From Lactuca virosa (Eukaryota > Streptophyta > Magnoliopsida > Asterales > Asteraceae), in assembly GCA_928212115.1 (NCBI GenBank), contig CAKMRJ010005523.1:250884000-250947999 (forward strand): a stretch of DNA of 64,000 nt, written 5' to 3'. Numbering within the stretch: the stretch's first letter is position 1; every line of letters starts with the position of its first letter. The position numbers were made by a program, and so were the translations under genes. This document shows positions 36,307 through 47,315 of the stretch, one piece after another. The notes beneath the pieces are model-generated. The model had not been told where the DNA came from and searched no databases. It worked only from the letters and a program-made list of their open reading frames with translations.

Positions 36307-37260
36307 CAGCAACCACATCAGATGCTGCCCTGGCCTCCTCTGTTGTAAGCTGGAAGGCGTGTCCCTGAGCCCTCGGGGGCTCTGCTCTACCCAGTCTCCC
36401 ATCTGTAATCCTGAGTGTAGCTGGAGTGGGAGCCTGCGCCGGCTTGGCGGCGAGTAACAGATAGTTGGCCTTCAAGTGGCCAACCTGATCACAGTGGTAA
36501 CATAGCCTCATACTCGGAATCGAGGCGGGCTGGCGACAATCCTTTGCATAATGCCCCTCATTGCCACACTTGTGGCACCCGTTACCTGCTCGACAAACCC
36601 CAAAATGACCCTTGTCGCACTTTCCACAAGTCCAACCCTGCAAACCCCCGGTCCTAGAATCAACAGTTTTAGACCGCTTCGGTGCCGGCTGTAACTGTGT
36701 CGGGGCCTGCCGCTGCTCCCTCAACTACAGCTCAATCTCCAACTCATGCCGCCTAGCGGCCTCCTGTAACTCTAGTAAGGTATCACACCGGAACTCAACA
36801 GGTTCAGGGCACATCTGACCTTCTGGTCAGTAGGACATGAACATGTAAAGAAGCACCCCTCCACGCCAGAAAACAACCTCATGGCTTTGATGGGGTTCCG
36901 AGTTCCATCAAATGTAGGGGGCTTCGTGTTATCGAAGTCCCTGTACTGAAAAGCCCGACTGGCTCCTCCCCCTGCCACCGTTTCAGCTGATATAGCTGCT
37001 GCGACAGCCGTCTCTGCAAGGGCTGCGTAGTGTTCGTCGAAATACTCAACCATAGCGGTCTTAACAGACCCAAACATCTCCGGAAGCTGTTCCCGGAACA
37101 AAGTAGCAACCTCATCGTGCAGGATCTCTTAAATCCTGGCGTCTAGCTCATCCGTACTCATCTGACCAACAACCTCGGGCGCTGTCGATCCCTCCTGACC
37201 GCCATCTCCTATTCCTGATCCCGATCTGGATCCAGCCACAAAGCGCCTCGTAACCACCAT
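36307..37260 (-). pseudogene. gag: Gag of chromovirus E
   Basis: The start is the ATG at 37258-37260, after TGTTTTCAG. The N-terminus is open except for a TAA near 37130; 37101-36790 reads as the usual gag (ALAETAVAAAIS, RDFDNTKPPTFDGTRNPI). Near 36785 an internal deletion of several hundred bases joins LNLL to CDTLLELQEAARRHELE in another frame, with a TAG soon after. Two zinc knuckles follow: CHKCGNEGHYAKDC (about 36575-36535) and a second, CYHCDQVGHLKANY, whose last Cys is Tyr. It ends at the intron-like sequence. Confidence 0.85.
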
Positions 37261-38025
37261 TCTGAAAACATACCAGGAAGATATCAGATAATCCGCATAA
37301 ATAACAGGGAACTAACTCCCAACTAAACCCCAGGGGTTGTGACTTCCTTACTACGCGTATGGGTCCTGTGCTTTCAGTAGTACGGGCCCATACTACCTTC
37401 CACACCTACCTATATTTGTCTCAAGTATCACAACAACGCCCTACCAATATATATAAACATGGCGAGCACTCAATCCTCAATCCTAGAGGAATGCTAAATA
37501 TCTCATAATTGGCCTCCCGGCCTTGCACGACCCACCCATGAAACTTCCACCAACCCTGCAGCACTCGTGTATGCTAGCCATACATAACGCTAGACCCTAT
37601 AGACTTTTGAATACCTGATCCTAACCTAAGCCCTTCATCAAACAAGAACAGGAAATAAGGCCAAACCAAACATTCTAAGGCTATAAGATCTTAATTATGT
37701 ACGACCGTGTGGCATACACTAAGCAACTACAGTAATGATGTGAATTTCATATAACGAAAACCCTAGGCTATCAGGCATCATATAATCAGACAATTCTATA
37801 ATGCACTTCCTAAAGATCCCTAGCCTAGTACTAGCATGTTGTTCTATCAAATCATAATATTAAATATCCGTATGGTATTTTGGGGTCTACTTACTGGCTC
37901 CGGCTGATCGTACACTCTGCATCCTCCTTTACTTATTTTCAAACCCATTTAAAATCATTTTGAAAATATTTTCCTTAGTTTGAGACTAGATTCACACGAG
38001 TGTTCCTCTAATTCACTCAAACCAA
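37261..38025 (-). other. Leader of E
   Basis: Non-coding leader between primer site and gag. The block 37360-37420 matches the leaders of B and F and holds the GGGCCC hairpin at 37377-37396. Ends in TGTTTTCAG before the gag ATG. Confidence 0.65.
37377..37396 (-). other. GGGCCC-loop hairpin in E leader
   Basis: GTAGTA (37377-37382), GGGCCC (37384-37389) and TACTAC (37391-37396), about 120 bases before the gag start. B and F have the same elements with one more loop base. Confidence 0.6.
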
Positions 38026-38039
38026 GGCTCTGATATCAA
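38026..38039 (-). promoter_or_regulatory. Primer-binding site of E
   Basis: Minus strand TTGATATCAGAGCC, one base from the initiator-Met consensus, just inside the 5' LTR end. Confidence 0.85.
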
Positions 38040-38041
38040 CT

Positions 38042-39570
38042 TGTAAAATCTATAAAAATTGAGCCAAATTCAAACTTTTAAGTCATTTAAAAACCAACAG
38101 TTATTATAAATTTATTTTCAAAACAGTTCTATATCAGAGTATCCCAGAAACATAGTCATAAAATGTGAGGAGCTGTACGATCACGCCTTTGCCTTCCCAC
38201 AATCATCTGAGGTACTTGAAACCAAAACTGCAACTGTAAGCCCAAAGCTTAGTGAGTTCCCTCAAAATACCGATACACAGCAAATAACACATATACAAAT
38301 GACAACATGTAATGGGTCCACAACTTTACAGATTGGATTACCCCTGGGCCCACAGTGTGAGTCTGGCTTGCCTTCCGGGCCCACAACTCACATATGGCTT
38401 GCCACTGAGCCCACAGTACGAGTCTGGTATGCCTTGCTTGACCCTCAGCTCGTATCTGGAATGCTCCTGAGCCCAGAGTACGAGCCTGGCATGCCTTGCC
38501 CGACCGTCAACTCGTATCTGGAATGCTCCTGAGTCCTCAGTATGAGTCTGGCATACCTTGCCCGTCCCTCAGCTCATATCTGGCATACCCCAGGGTTTGT
38601 TGGTCACCGCACGGAGCAGTGCAACCTCAACCCCACCCACATAACATGTCGACATATAATACTAACTATGCATACAAATAATTAGACCATATCACAGGTA
38701 GTCCTACAGATCTACAAAACTAATACCACAATTAGCATGCAATACTAACTCATACTCGACATAGCAACAATTACTAGGATATCAAATCCAATGGGCCGGC
38801 CTTGCTGCCTTAGACCCTTTAGTTTAGTGAGCATAACTCACCTCTCGCTGTCGACTGAACTGAAAGATCAACTCCTGCCTCACGGCTCCAAACACCAACA
38901 CCTATAACCATCAATGTTCCACTTCCATAAATTTCCAATTCACTAAAGTACCTACAGAAGTCAAACTGGTCAATCCTTGGTCAAAGTCAAAGTAAACGGT
39001 CAAGGTCAACAGTCCATGTTGACCCGACTCGTCGAGTGCAGCTACCAACTTGTCGAGTTCCTTAAGAATTCTGAAATCACCAAAACCCTAATTGACTCTT
39101 CGAGTTTCCAGACAATTTTCGAGTCCAAGCGTGTCCATAGGTCGAGAAAACCCTACTGACTCATCGAGTCCTCTTATTGACTCGCCGAGTCCATGTAGAA
39201 AATAATCATCGGGAAAAACCTTCCCCACTCTTCGAGTTGGCTTATCCGACTCGTCGAGTTCATACGGCCCATTTCTTGTCCAGATGATTTTGAGCTACTC
39301 CAACGCTCCAATTGGTAGATCTAGCCTCCTAAAGCCTGGTTATCACGTAAAGTTGCAAACTTTACGTGCATGCAAGGTCTTAAGAGCGAAAACTAGGCTA
39401 AGGAAGAAGCTTAAGGCAAAGAGAAGGCCATAGCTTGACAAAGACTGAAACTTTATGATAATAAGGGGCTAAAGGAGTCCATATCTGAAGTTGCAACCTC
39501 AGATCTTGCCCCAAAACTGGAAATACCACAACAATACACCAAAAAGGGTTCTAAACCAATGAATGAATAG
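38042..39570 (-). mobile_element. 5' LTR of E, truncated
   Basis: Matches the 3' LTR from its inner end to GAATGAATAG, then stops; about 430 bases including the promoter are missing. Contains a minisatellite at 38335-38600 that the 3' LTR lacks, a donor site CTCAC|C (minus GTGAGT) at 38841, and ACTCGTCGAGT palindromes at 39025-39260. Confidence 0.87.
38335..38600. repeat. Minisatellite in 5' LTR of E
   Basis: About four imperfect units of roughly 62-66 bases with GTACGAGTCTGG and CTCGTATCTGG, whose TACGAG and CTCGTA can pair. The place corresponds to the arrays in the other gypsy LTRs. Confidence 0.8.
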
Positions 39571-42500
39571 ATTCTCATCGCCCATGTTTCAATTGGAAAG
39601 AAACTTGAAATCATATGATTTGAATCGTGTGATTTAGGAAAATCTTGGTACTTGTGAAATTGAGACTGATTCCTTGTTTACATATGTATGTAAGTCAAGT
39701 GAAAGATGAATGGATCTAGTACACATTGATGTGCACTGGTCAGATCCACCACAAAGAATGATAAAGCCTATTCGTCATGATTTACTCATGGTTAAGTGAA
39801 TATGGTTATGCTTACAAGTATAAGTGTAATTCTAATACCTTGAAAAGTTCCGAAGTATAGCAGAACGAATACGAAGAATCGATTAGGCAGAAAGATAAAA
39901 GTTTCTCCAATCTGAAAGGAAAGGAGAGTACTTTAGTGTCTTGTTTCATGATCATCCTAATGATTATGGAACCATGTTACAATTGATCCTCTAAGGACAC
40001 CTTAGTGCATAAGTATGACTAAGAAGAGGAATCGGGAATTGTTGAAATGGTTAAATAAAAAAGAAGAGTCATACTTCGTTCTGAAATTAAGTCTTAGAGT
40101 CATAGTCCAAGATTGTGTCTTGAATGACATATCCTAAGTAGGTTTATAACACATCATGAAATGTGGAGTAGAAAAGTTTTCTTGCTCATGCACATTTGAA
40201 ATTGGTAGTTGTGATGTCTTAGATAAGACAAAGACCAACTAAGACCAATTATATGAAGTGTTTTTCTTGATAAGAACCCTCACTAACTCTTGAATATTTG
40301 TTTGTCAAGGAATGTTTCTTGATAAGAGAATCTTATATGTCAAGAGCTCTGTGGGAGTCTTAATGATCTTGAATAGCTTCAAGAACTAATCAAGAATAAG
40401 CCTATTTTTTTATCACTAGAACACGACTTGAGGTTTGTAACCTAGCGTGCTGACATATTCTTGTTTATGTGCCCATTCCAGTTAAGTTTACTATGCATGT
40501 GATTTCTGTGAGTTCTCATTTGAATGCATAAGGCAAAGCACCTTGATCAATGGAAAGTACATTAATCTATAGGGGTGAGCTGCACAATAACCAAGAAGCA
40601 ATGGTAGGACCCTTGTGCTACCAGATGGCAAGAAATTAAGATTGAAAAAGTTTAGTCCATATGAGTTTGAATTTGTCATAAACCTTATCTTATGATAGTG
40701 GTTGGATATGACAACTCCACATGGATAGGAACACATACACCATAAAATAAAAGTGGTAAGAAGTTTCTCTCTACTTCATGAAAATTATTGTGAGGAAACT
40801 TATTCACTAGTAGATTTTAGAGTTAGCAGATGTGATATTTGCGTTCTCGAATTCAAATATGATTACGACATCCCTTTTCATAGTTTGAATTGTGAGAAAT
40901 GGCAAATAGTTTGAACCTTTGGACTTATTGCTTTATGTTTTGAAATGTTTAAACACACACTTGTCCTATCTAATTAATGGTGTATGATCTTAAGAAGTCT
41001 AGATAAAGACTTATCAAAGCACCATGTATCAGAAATCTGAACCTTGGTAAGAAAGTCAATAAGTATTGATTTCTAGAAGTCCAGCTGATTTCTGAGTACA
41101 TGTCAAAGCTAGTGGGAGTACAAGTGTTGTGCTAATAGGAGCATAATTGTTTTGCTGGTAAGAACATAATTGGTATGCTGGTGGGAGCATGATTATTATG
41201 TAAGGTGTTGCAAGTTAGCAATGCTATTTATAGGAAACAAAGTTCTAAATTTGCAAAATTACAGAGTTTGGAAATTGTTTTTCTATAGTAGGATTTAAGG
41301 GAGAGGAACTCATACTTCATTTCGAATCTAAAAGATTAGACTGAAATTTTAATAAGACTTAGTCATGAACATATAAGAATGTCATGTTGAAATGTTTCTA
41401 CATAAGAAATTCTATATATGGAAATATTATACCAAGAGACTAATAAAGTATCATGTCTTTATGAATCATATCCCATATGCTTCGAGTATAGGATCGATTG
41501 CATATGTTATAATATTCGCCTGTTCTGAGGGAAAAAGGACCAGAACCGGATATGACTAAAATTATTAAACAACTGTCGAGGACAATCTAAGGTTTACCGA
41601 AGATTGGTTGCTTGTGGACAGTTGAAAGTATTGTAATGAATGGACTATATTGACATTATTATAAATAAATAGGATTCTATTAGGAATGCATTGTCGTATG
41701 GAAAATATGGAAACGTTTCCATAATGGGAGTTGGAAATTAAGAATCTATGTGTAGGTTAGAAACTTTTATGCAAGAAGGATGTTCAAATGAATGTACTTT
41801 GGATATGAGACTTTGTATCTATGGAATTGTCTTGTAACAATCTCCAATGGAATGTTTTGTAATTGGAAATGTCTCTGTGACTTTGGTGCCTAGACATTAC
41901 AAAATAATCATCGCATGATAGCTTAGAATCTAACACATTCTAATAGTGGAAGAATTTGGTATTCTTACACTTATGATAAGGATTTGGAATAGTGAAATGA
42001 GCATCATTGGAAATGTGTTCAATTGATCTATTTCACAAAGTAAGGACCATAGATAAACATATTGTGCATGCTTGGAGCATGGGATGACTATTGTTTTTTA
42101 ATTCAAGTATCGAGTTGAATAATCGAAACAATATACAATGAGTAAGGTCTAATTATATGGTGATTAAGTAATAAGTGTTTTATTTATACTCAAAAGTTTG
42201 AGACCATATTGGATTAGGTTATTCTTGTGTTTTACTTCGCATGTTTTACTTCCCGAATAATAAGATTATTCGAACATCCAAAATCCATCATACTTTAGAA
42301 GTAAGTAATGAGGTAAGACTATCATGAATCCGACTGTAGATTGTCTAAGTGTTTATACATAACACAAGTTTGCTACAGTGTTCATGAGTACTCCTGAAAT
42401 AAGAATTTGAGTATTGGATTAAACCCACGCTCACGTGAATCACTTCATGGATTTTATCACGAGTGATTGTGAGACAATAATATCATATATTCTTGAAATA

Positions 42501-42982
42501 GAGACATATGAGTTGTAGTTTACAAGTCGGTTGCACATTGATGATATGTAAACGCACAAGTAACTTGGTGTTGTAAAACGTATTGTTGTGTGTGATTTGA
42601 TGAGTAAATTGAGCAAGCATATGAGTCAAATTTTATCCGTTCCTTTAACCCAATGTGGGATATAAGCGATATCTGTAGGCCCCTCGATGATTTAGTAATG
42701 ACATCCTAAGCGCTTGGCCAAGCATGGACTAAGTTGATGTGTTCAATTATAGTATGTTGTTAGTCGTCATAAATCGGAAATCGGGAAACAATACATGGAC
42801 AGAGAGAATGATTATAATCAATGTCGCAGTCCATACGATATCTTGTAGAATAGAGGAATATTTGATCCCTTATCTAAAGGACACGTTTCTGATATGATCA
42901 GAGTTCGACAACGACTTTTGAGAGCTACGATTGTTAATCAGATTCTGAAGTTGTACTTGCAATAATAGCTATTAGACTTATC
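39571..42982 (+). pseudogene. pol: H pol remnant right of E
   Basis: Resumes with TTCTCATCGCCCATGTTTC, matching G from 8997, and aligns with G to its purine tract. Traces: integrase-like region 39700-39900 and an RT trace near 41575-41620. A foldback around GATTACGACATCCC lies at 40840-40902. No catalytic motif survives. Confidence 0.65.
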
Positions 42983-42983
42983 C

Positions 42984-42993
42984 AAGTGGGAGA
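42984..42993 (+). promoter_or_regulatory. Polypurine tract of H
   Basis: AAGTGGGAGA lies just before the 3' LTR. Confidence 0.75.
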
Positions 42994-42994
42994 C

Positions 42995-43466
42995 TGTTGG
43001 ATTAGTTGTCTAAGCCCATAACTATAATTAGTATGTACTTGACCCGATAGTAGCATGGTCCTTTTGGGTTGCCTTCACCATAGCAATTTCATAGGATGAA
43101 TTATGGAGAAAGAGGTTAATTGTGATTTATTAATCTATTATAAGAATAATATATTAATTGTGAAATCATATTATTTAATTAATATTGATCAAAAATTAAT
43201 TTGGAATTAATTTTGTGATCAAATGAGACTGATTAAATCAACAGGGACTGATTATGTAAATCAATAATAGTTGTAGTTTGGGGAGCCCATAGAATTTCGT
43301 CCAAGGCTTCCATATGGGGATCCATTGGTTTATTAATGCCTAAGCAAGGGATTTAGGGTTTCCAGTAGATAACCCTAAGGAGCCTCAACTATAAAAGAAA
43401 CCCCTAGCTCATGAATTCGGCCCCTATGAGTTTTAAGAGAACCCTAGCCGGTTTTGAGGCCTTCTC

Positions 43467-43507
<41 letters not shown>

Positions 43508-43768
43508 TTCCTTGTTGCTAGTGGTGTTTGTGATTCCATTAGAGGTGCAACATTTGAGGCACTAATCTCTTGAAGGTCAAGATCAAATGAACAACAAGAA
43601 AGATAACATCTAAACCCTAATTTATGCGTCAATTTCGAAATTGGTATGCTAGTTATTAGGGTTTATGCTTTGGATGATTATTTGCATGTATAACTTGAGA
43701 AAAACTTAGATCTAAAGCATTAGGGTTACATGTACACAATAGGAATGATGTAGTGCTCAAAACCGATA
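42995..43768 (+). mobile_element. 3' LTR of H
   Basis: Starts TGTTGGATTAGTTG and ends AACCGATA. Lacks about 42 bases present in the 5' LTR near 14130-14170 and has an expanded (TC)n run at 43469-43501. Confidence 0.88.
43469..43501. repeat. (TC)n microsatellite
   Basis: About 16 TC units; only a few TC units at the matching place in the 5' LTR of H, so the expansion came after insertion. Confidence 0.95.
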
Positions 43769-43774
43769 ATATCT

Positions 43775-44733
43775 ATGTTATGGGAGGAGGACCATTGGGG
43801 TCCGATGTGTAGTTAGGTTTGTGTAGCTCTCGATGGGGTGAGACCCATGGGTGTGGCCTGTTCGTTGGTATAGATTGTGTGAGACTTGTGGGCAAGGCCT
43901 GTGTGATGATGACAATGCAGGTGAGACCTGTTAGAGACCGGTTGGGTCAAGGAATTGGATTATGGTTAGAGTAGGATAATTATGTGGTGAAGGAGTGACA
44001 TAATGTGGTGCGTAGGCTGAGGTAGCCTTATCTATTGGACTCTCAGGAACCTGGTTGTTGAACCAGGTGTGAGACTGGTAGCCTCAGTGGTGGATTAGGG
44101 ATTTTTATATCCTAGTTTAGTAAATGGATGCAGTTAATCAGAAGATTTTGGGTGTATTCAAGTGTAATCATTGGATCTCGGGTTTTGAGTTAGGTACTTA
44201 GTTGGATTCTGGTTGAGACTCGCATTGGGAATCGGTAGTGTGGTTATGCAAGATCTTTATTACAACAATATAGGAATTAAGGAATCTGTATACCAAGGGC
44301 ATCAACTGGAGGGTTCAGGGTCAAAAAAGGATGCTTTTAGTTCGGATGGTAGAAAAGGCCTTTGTTATTGTGCTTTGGAATGGTTCTGCCTATGTTTAAG
44401 TTTGGAAAGTTATGGGATATCAGAATTATAGCAGTATTGTATCGTTTCAGCAGCAAGGATCGGCCATTGATTATGTTTTAAGTGGAAACAACAAGATAAT
44501 CAAGGAATGGAAGTGTTATGATCGGTCGGAATACGAAGTGGAATAGTAATGTTAGTGTTTCACCATGGGCTGTCTGTTAGGGGGTCAAAAAAGGTTTAGA
44601 ATTTTGAATTTAAGGCAGAATAGTAATGGTTATTCTTCAGGGGTAGTGGAAGAAGTGTTGTAGTTGTCCGGTGTGGCTGGGAGGTAGTAAGGAGTGATTT
44701 TGAGGACGAAATCTAATATAAGTGGGGGAGAGT
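43775..44733 (+). other. 3' internal end of B
   Basis: B resumes after the H target duplicate. Non-coding; contains GAGACC/GTGTGGCCTG repeats (43840-43960) and ends TTTTGAGGACGAAATCTAAT then the purine tract 44720-44732. No integrase or chromodomain can be read here. Confidence 0.7.
44720..44732 (+). promoter_or_regulatory. Polypurine tract of B
   Basis: AAGTGGGGGAGAG lies one base before the LTR. Confidence 0.85.
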
Positions 44734-45094
44734 TGTAACATCAGTTATATTGGATGAATCGAATTAGGGTTTCAGAGGGTCAAAAGGTTGGATTTTGGAG
44801 AAAAAGGGGTCCTCACAACGTGAGGCATGTAGGTTCACGACGTGAGCAGGGCCACATGAAGATTCTATCCAGGACTGAGCTTACGACGTGAGGATCACCA
44901 GCCCACAAAGTATTAGGGTTTCCCACGTATTTAAGCCCCTTAACTCGGTTTTAGGGTTCATTTCTCATCCTCCACCTTCCCCTAACTCAGAAAAACCCTA
45001 ACCCTAATCCATCTTAGTGATTTTGGATCCATTTTAGTGTTTTGGTGGCTAGAAGAAGAAGAAGAAGAGGTTCTAGAGTGTTGGTTCAGCAAGG

Positions 45095-45098
45095 AGGC

Positions 45099-45133
<35 letters not shown>
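45095..45133. repeat. (ATC)n microsatellite in LTR B
   Basis: About 12 CAT/ATC units in the predicted transcript leader of LTR B. Confidence 0.95.
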
Positions 45134-45134
<1 letters not shown>

Positions 45135-45689
45135 TTGTGCACATTTTGGACCATTGTAAGTGTCTAAGATCCAATCTTTATGAGCTCAAATTGCTAGATC
45201 TAAGTTCTAAGCTCCTCTTTGCATGTTTACGTGGGATTGCATGCTTGGGATCCATAAAGTTGGAAACTTTATGGATCAATGAGTCATTCTCTATGATTTA
45301 GTCATATGGATCTGGAGTATGGTTATAATTTATGAATATTGTTTGAGTTTGAGGCCATTTCTTGTCATTTTGATCTAATATGGGTTTAGGTCAAAATGAA
45401 GACTTAACGGATTAAGGAATTAAAGGTTGGGTTTTTAGCCTCAAACTATTCTCACGACGTGAGACACAAGGTCTCACGATGTGAGAAGTGTTTGGTACCG
45501 TTTCTGGTCATCTCCTTGGGGCTCACGGTGTGAGAAAGGCTTCTCACGACGTGAGGGCAGCCCTATTGACTTTCCCTTGACTGAGTTGGCTAGTTTGAGT
45601 CGTGATGAGTTGGGATCTGATTGAGTGAGTTCTCACGATGTGACCAAGGCTAGTCACGATGTGAGATGTGGTTTTTAGGCTTTTGCGCC

Positions 45690-45880
45690 TTGTTGGGCCC
45701 TAGTTTTCTGTTTGTGGTCCTTTTTGGTTCCTGGGCCCATTTAGATGCTATTGGTGGGCCTCATATTTTGGGCCATAATGGGCTTTTGATGCTATTGGTG
45801 GGCCTTGTATCTTATAGGAAGTTGGGCCATAATGGGCTTTTGATGCTATTGGTGGGCCTCATATTTTGGGCCAAGTGACG
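45690..45880. repeat. TGGGCC tandem repeat in LTR B
   Basis: Three imperfect units with TTGGGCCATAATGGGCTTTT and GATGCTATTGGTGGGCC. TGGGCC/TGGGCT words resemble plant site II elements, as in LTR F. Confidence 0.75.
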
Positions 45881-46044
45881 AAAGGGTAAAATGGACCTTT
45901 ACCCTGAGTGTTGAATATCGAACTTGGATCCTAGATATGGGTTGTGGACCAATTAATAATTTGGTATTATTTGTTGGTGCTAGCGCGTGGGGATTCTCCA
46001 GATTGGTAGAGCGAGATTTTATCTGAGATATTCGATAGTTTAAG

Positions 46045-46554
46045 GTGAGTTTCCTGATTTTCTCACTGTGTTTAGCGGGTCGAAGGCACCAATGCCGGCC
46101 CATGATTTATACGATAGAATGTTAGATGTCTGCGTGACTCTTGCATGTGTTATGTGATGGTATGCTTACCAGGAAAGGCCTGATTCTAGGCGGGGCCTGA
46201 TGAGTATATTGTATGCTAGTTATCAGTATGTGTTTTATGCTTACTAGGCAAGGCCCGATGCCAGGCAGGGCTCGATGATTGTATGCTATTCTATTGTCTT
46301 TGTGATTATCGCATTTGTTCGTATGATTATATGTTTGTATGATTATATGTCTACCGGGCGGGGCCCAATGCCAGGCGGGGCCTGATGAGTGACAGATCTA
46401 TATACCGAGTGGGGCTCGAAGCCTGTCGGGACCCGATACTGGGAAGGGCCTGATGAAGGGCAGGAGCCCAACATGTGGTTATTATGTATGGTATGTGGTA
46501 TTTTGGGGAACGCATTAAGCTTTGTGCTTACGGTTTTTATGGTTATGTTTTCAG
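46045..46554 (+). other. Intron-like module in LTR B
   Basis: Donor TAAG|GTGAGT, nearby TCTCAC, minisatellite of GGCGGGGCCCGATG units, AAGCTTTGTGCTT stem, acceptor TATGTTTTCAG|GTTC. The acceptor is kept in the 5' fragment at about 2380. Confidence 0.45.
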
Positions 46555-46770
46555 GTTCTTCCGATTCAAAAGGGAAGGGTCAGGCTTGATCACAACGCAT
46601 CCACCCATGTTTTCACATTACAATGATTTTTGGATTGTACTCCGATAACTGTTTCTTATACAGTACCTTTGAAATATTTTGAAAAAGGTATTGAATGTTG
46701 ACATAAAGATAATTGATGATTTGGTTGAATTAAAAATGAAATTTTACCTCATAAATTTTGGGTTGTTACA

Positions 46771-47315
46771 TTAAAAATCGGTGCTTTATAAACATGCATG
46801 TCCAATGCATGTCTTCAACTCCAATTAGGTCAAAAATGGTAACAATGAGGTCAAAAACTCATGCAAGGAATCAAGACTCAATAAACATCAGATCTAGAAC
46901 ATATAACCATAAGGGAACCTCAAGGATCCATAAAGTTGTTATATGGAATCCCGCCATACTAACTAACCCTAATATGAAGAACAAGGCATAAAAGCTTCAA
47001 AAACACAACCAAAAGCTTCAAAAACTCAATAATGGAGGCTAGGGTTCGTTTCGGGGGGGGGGGGGGTGAAAGGGAGGTGATGGAGGCTTAAGTAGGGCTT
47101 AAGGCCTGGAAAATTAGGTTTTTACATGTAGACGACTGCCAAGTTGTTACCAATAGCTTGTCGCGCTATGGCATACAAAAAGCAATGTGCGTTCATTTGG
47201 TGCCGCCATATCGTGGTGCTGTCATTACCACGCCGTGGTAACCATAAAGTCTTGTATTTTAAGCCTTAAATTCCCACAACTACAAAAGAGATTATACCTG
47301 GAACTTGGTGTTACA
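46771..47315 (-). mobile_element. Element K, minus-strand LTR fragment
   Basis: The plus strand ends CTTGGTGTTACA at 47315, so on the minus strand an LTR starts TGTAACACCAAG. Moving left come a CCACGCCGTGG palindrome (47230), a TTAAGCCCTACTTAAG promoter-like word (47080-47103) and an AACCCTAGCC leader, the order seen in the other gypsy LTRs. It is cut at 46771 by B. No purine tract adjoins its right end, so that side is probably the outer flank. Confidence 0.6.
47053..47066. repeat. G14 homopolymer
   Basis: Fourteen G in a row inside LTR K. The length may be unreliable, as such runs are hard to sequence. Confidence 0.8.

Larger units (their letters stand above)
17375..39570 (-). mobile_element. 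Element E, Tekay-type chromovirus, interrupted by F
   Basis: Minus-strand Ty3/gypsy element: 5' LTR 38042-39570, primer site 38026-38039, leader, gag, intron-like gap, pol with chromodomain, purine tract 32893-32904, and 3' LTR 31475-32890 plus 17375-17589, split by F. The 5' LTR lacks about 430 bases of its outer end, so no target duplication can be found on that side. The C-terminal chromodomain and initiator-Met primer site fit the Tekay/Del group. Confidence 0.88.
13854..43768 (+). mobile_element. Element H, Ty1/copia, interrupted by E
   Basis: LTRs of 790 bp (13854-14643) and 774 bp (42995-43768) in direct orientation. ATATCT at 13848-13853 recurs at 43769-43774 as target duplication (5 or 6 bp, as the LTR end is worn to CCGATA). 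Between them lie a primer site, a leader, a good gag relic, pol remnants and a purine tract, split by chromovirus E at 17375-39570. The LTRs differ by a deletion of about 42 bp and a (TC)n expansion, so H is older than G. Confidence 0.88.
44734..46770 (+). mobile_element. 3' LTR of element B, complete
   Basis: Starts TGTAACATCAG, ends GGTTGTTACA, 2037 bp. Holds CTCACGACGTGAG palindromes (44810-44900 and 45450-45665), a TATTTAAG box at 44929, an (ATC)n run at 45095-45133, a TGGGCC-rich tandem repeat 45690-45880, an intron-like module 46045-46554 (AAG|GTGAGT to TTTTCAG|GTTC) and a GGCGGGGCC minisatellite 46165-46470. Its last 470 bases equal 2156-2598. Confidence 0.9.
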
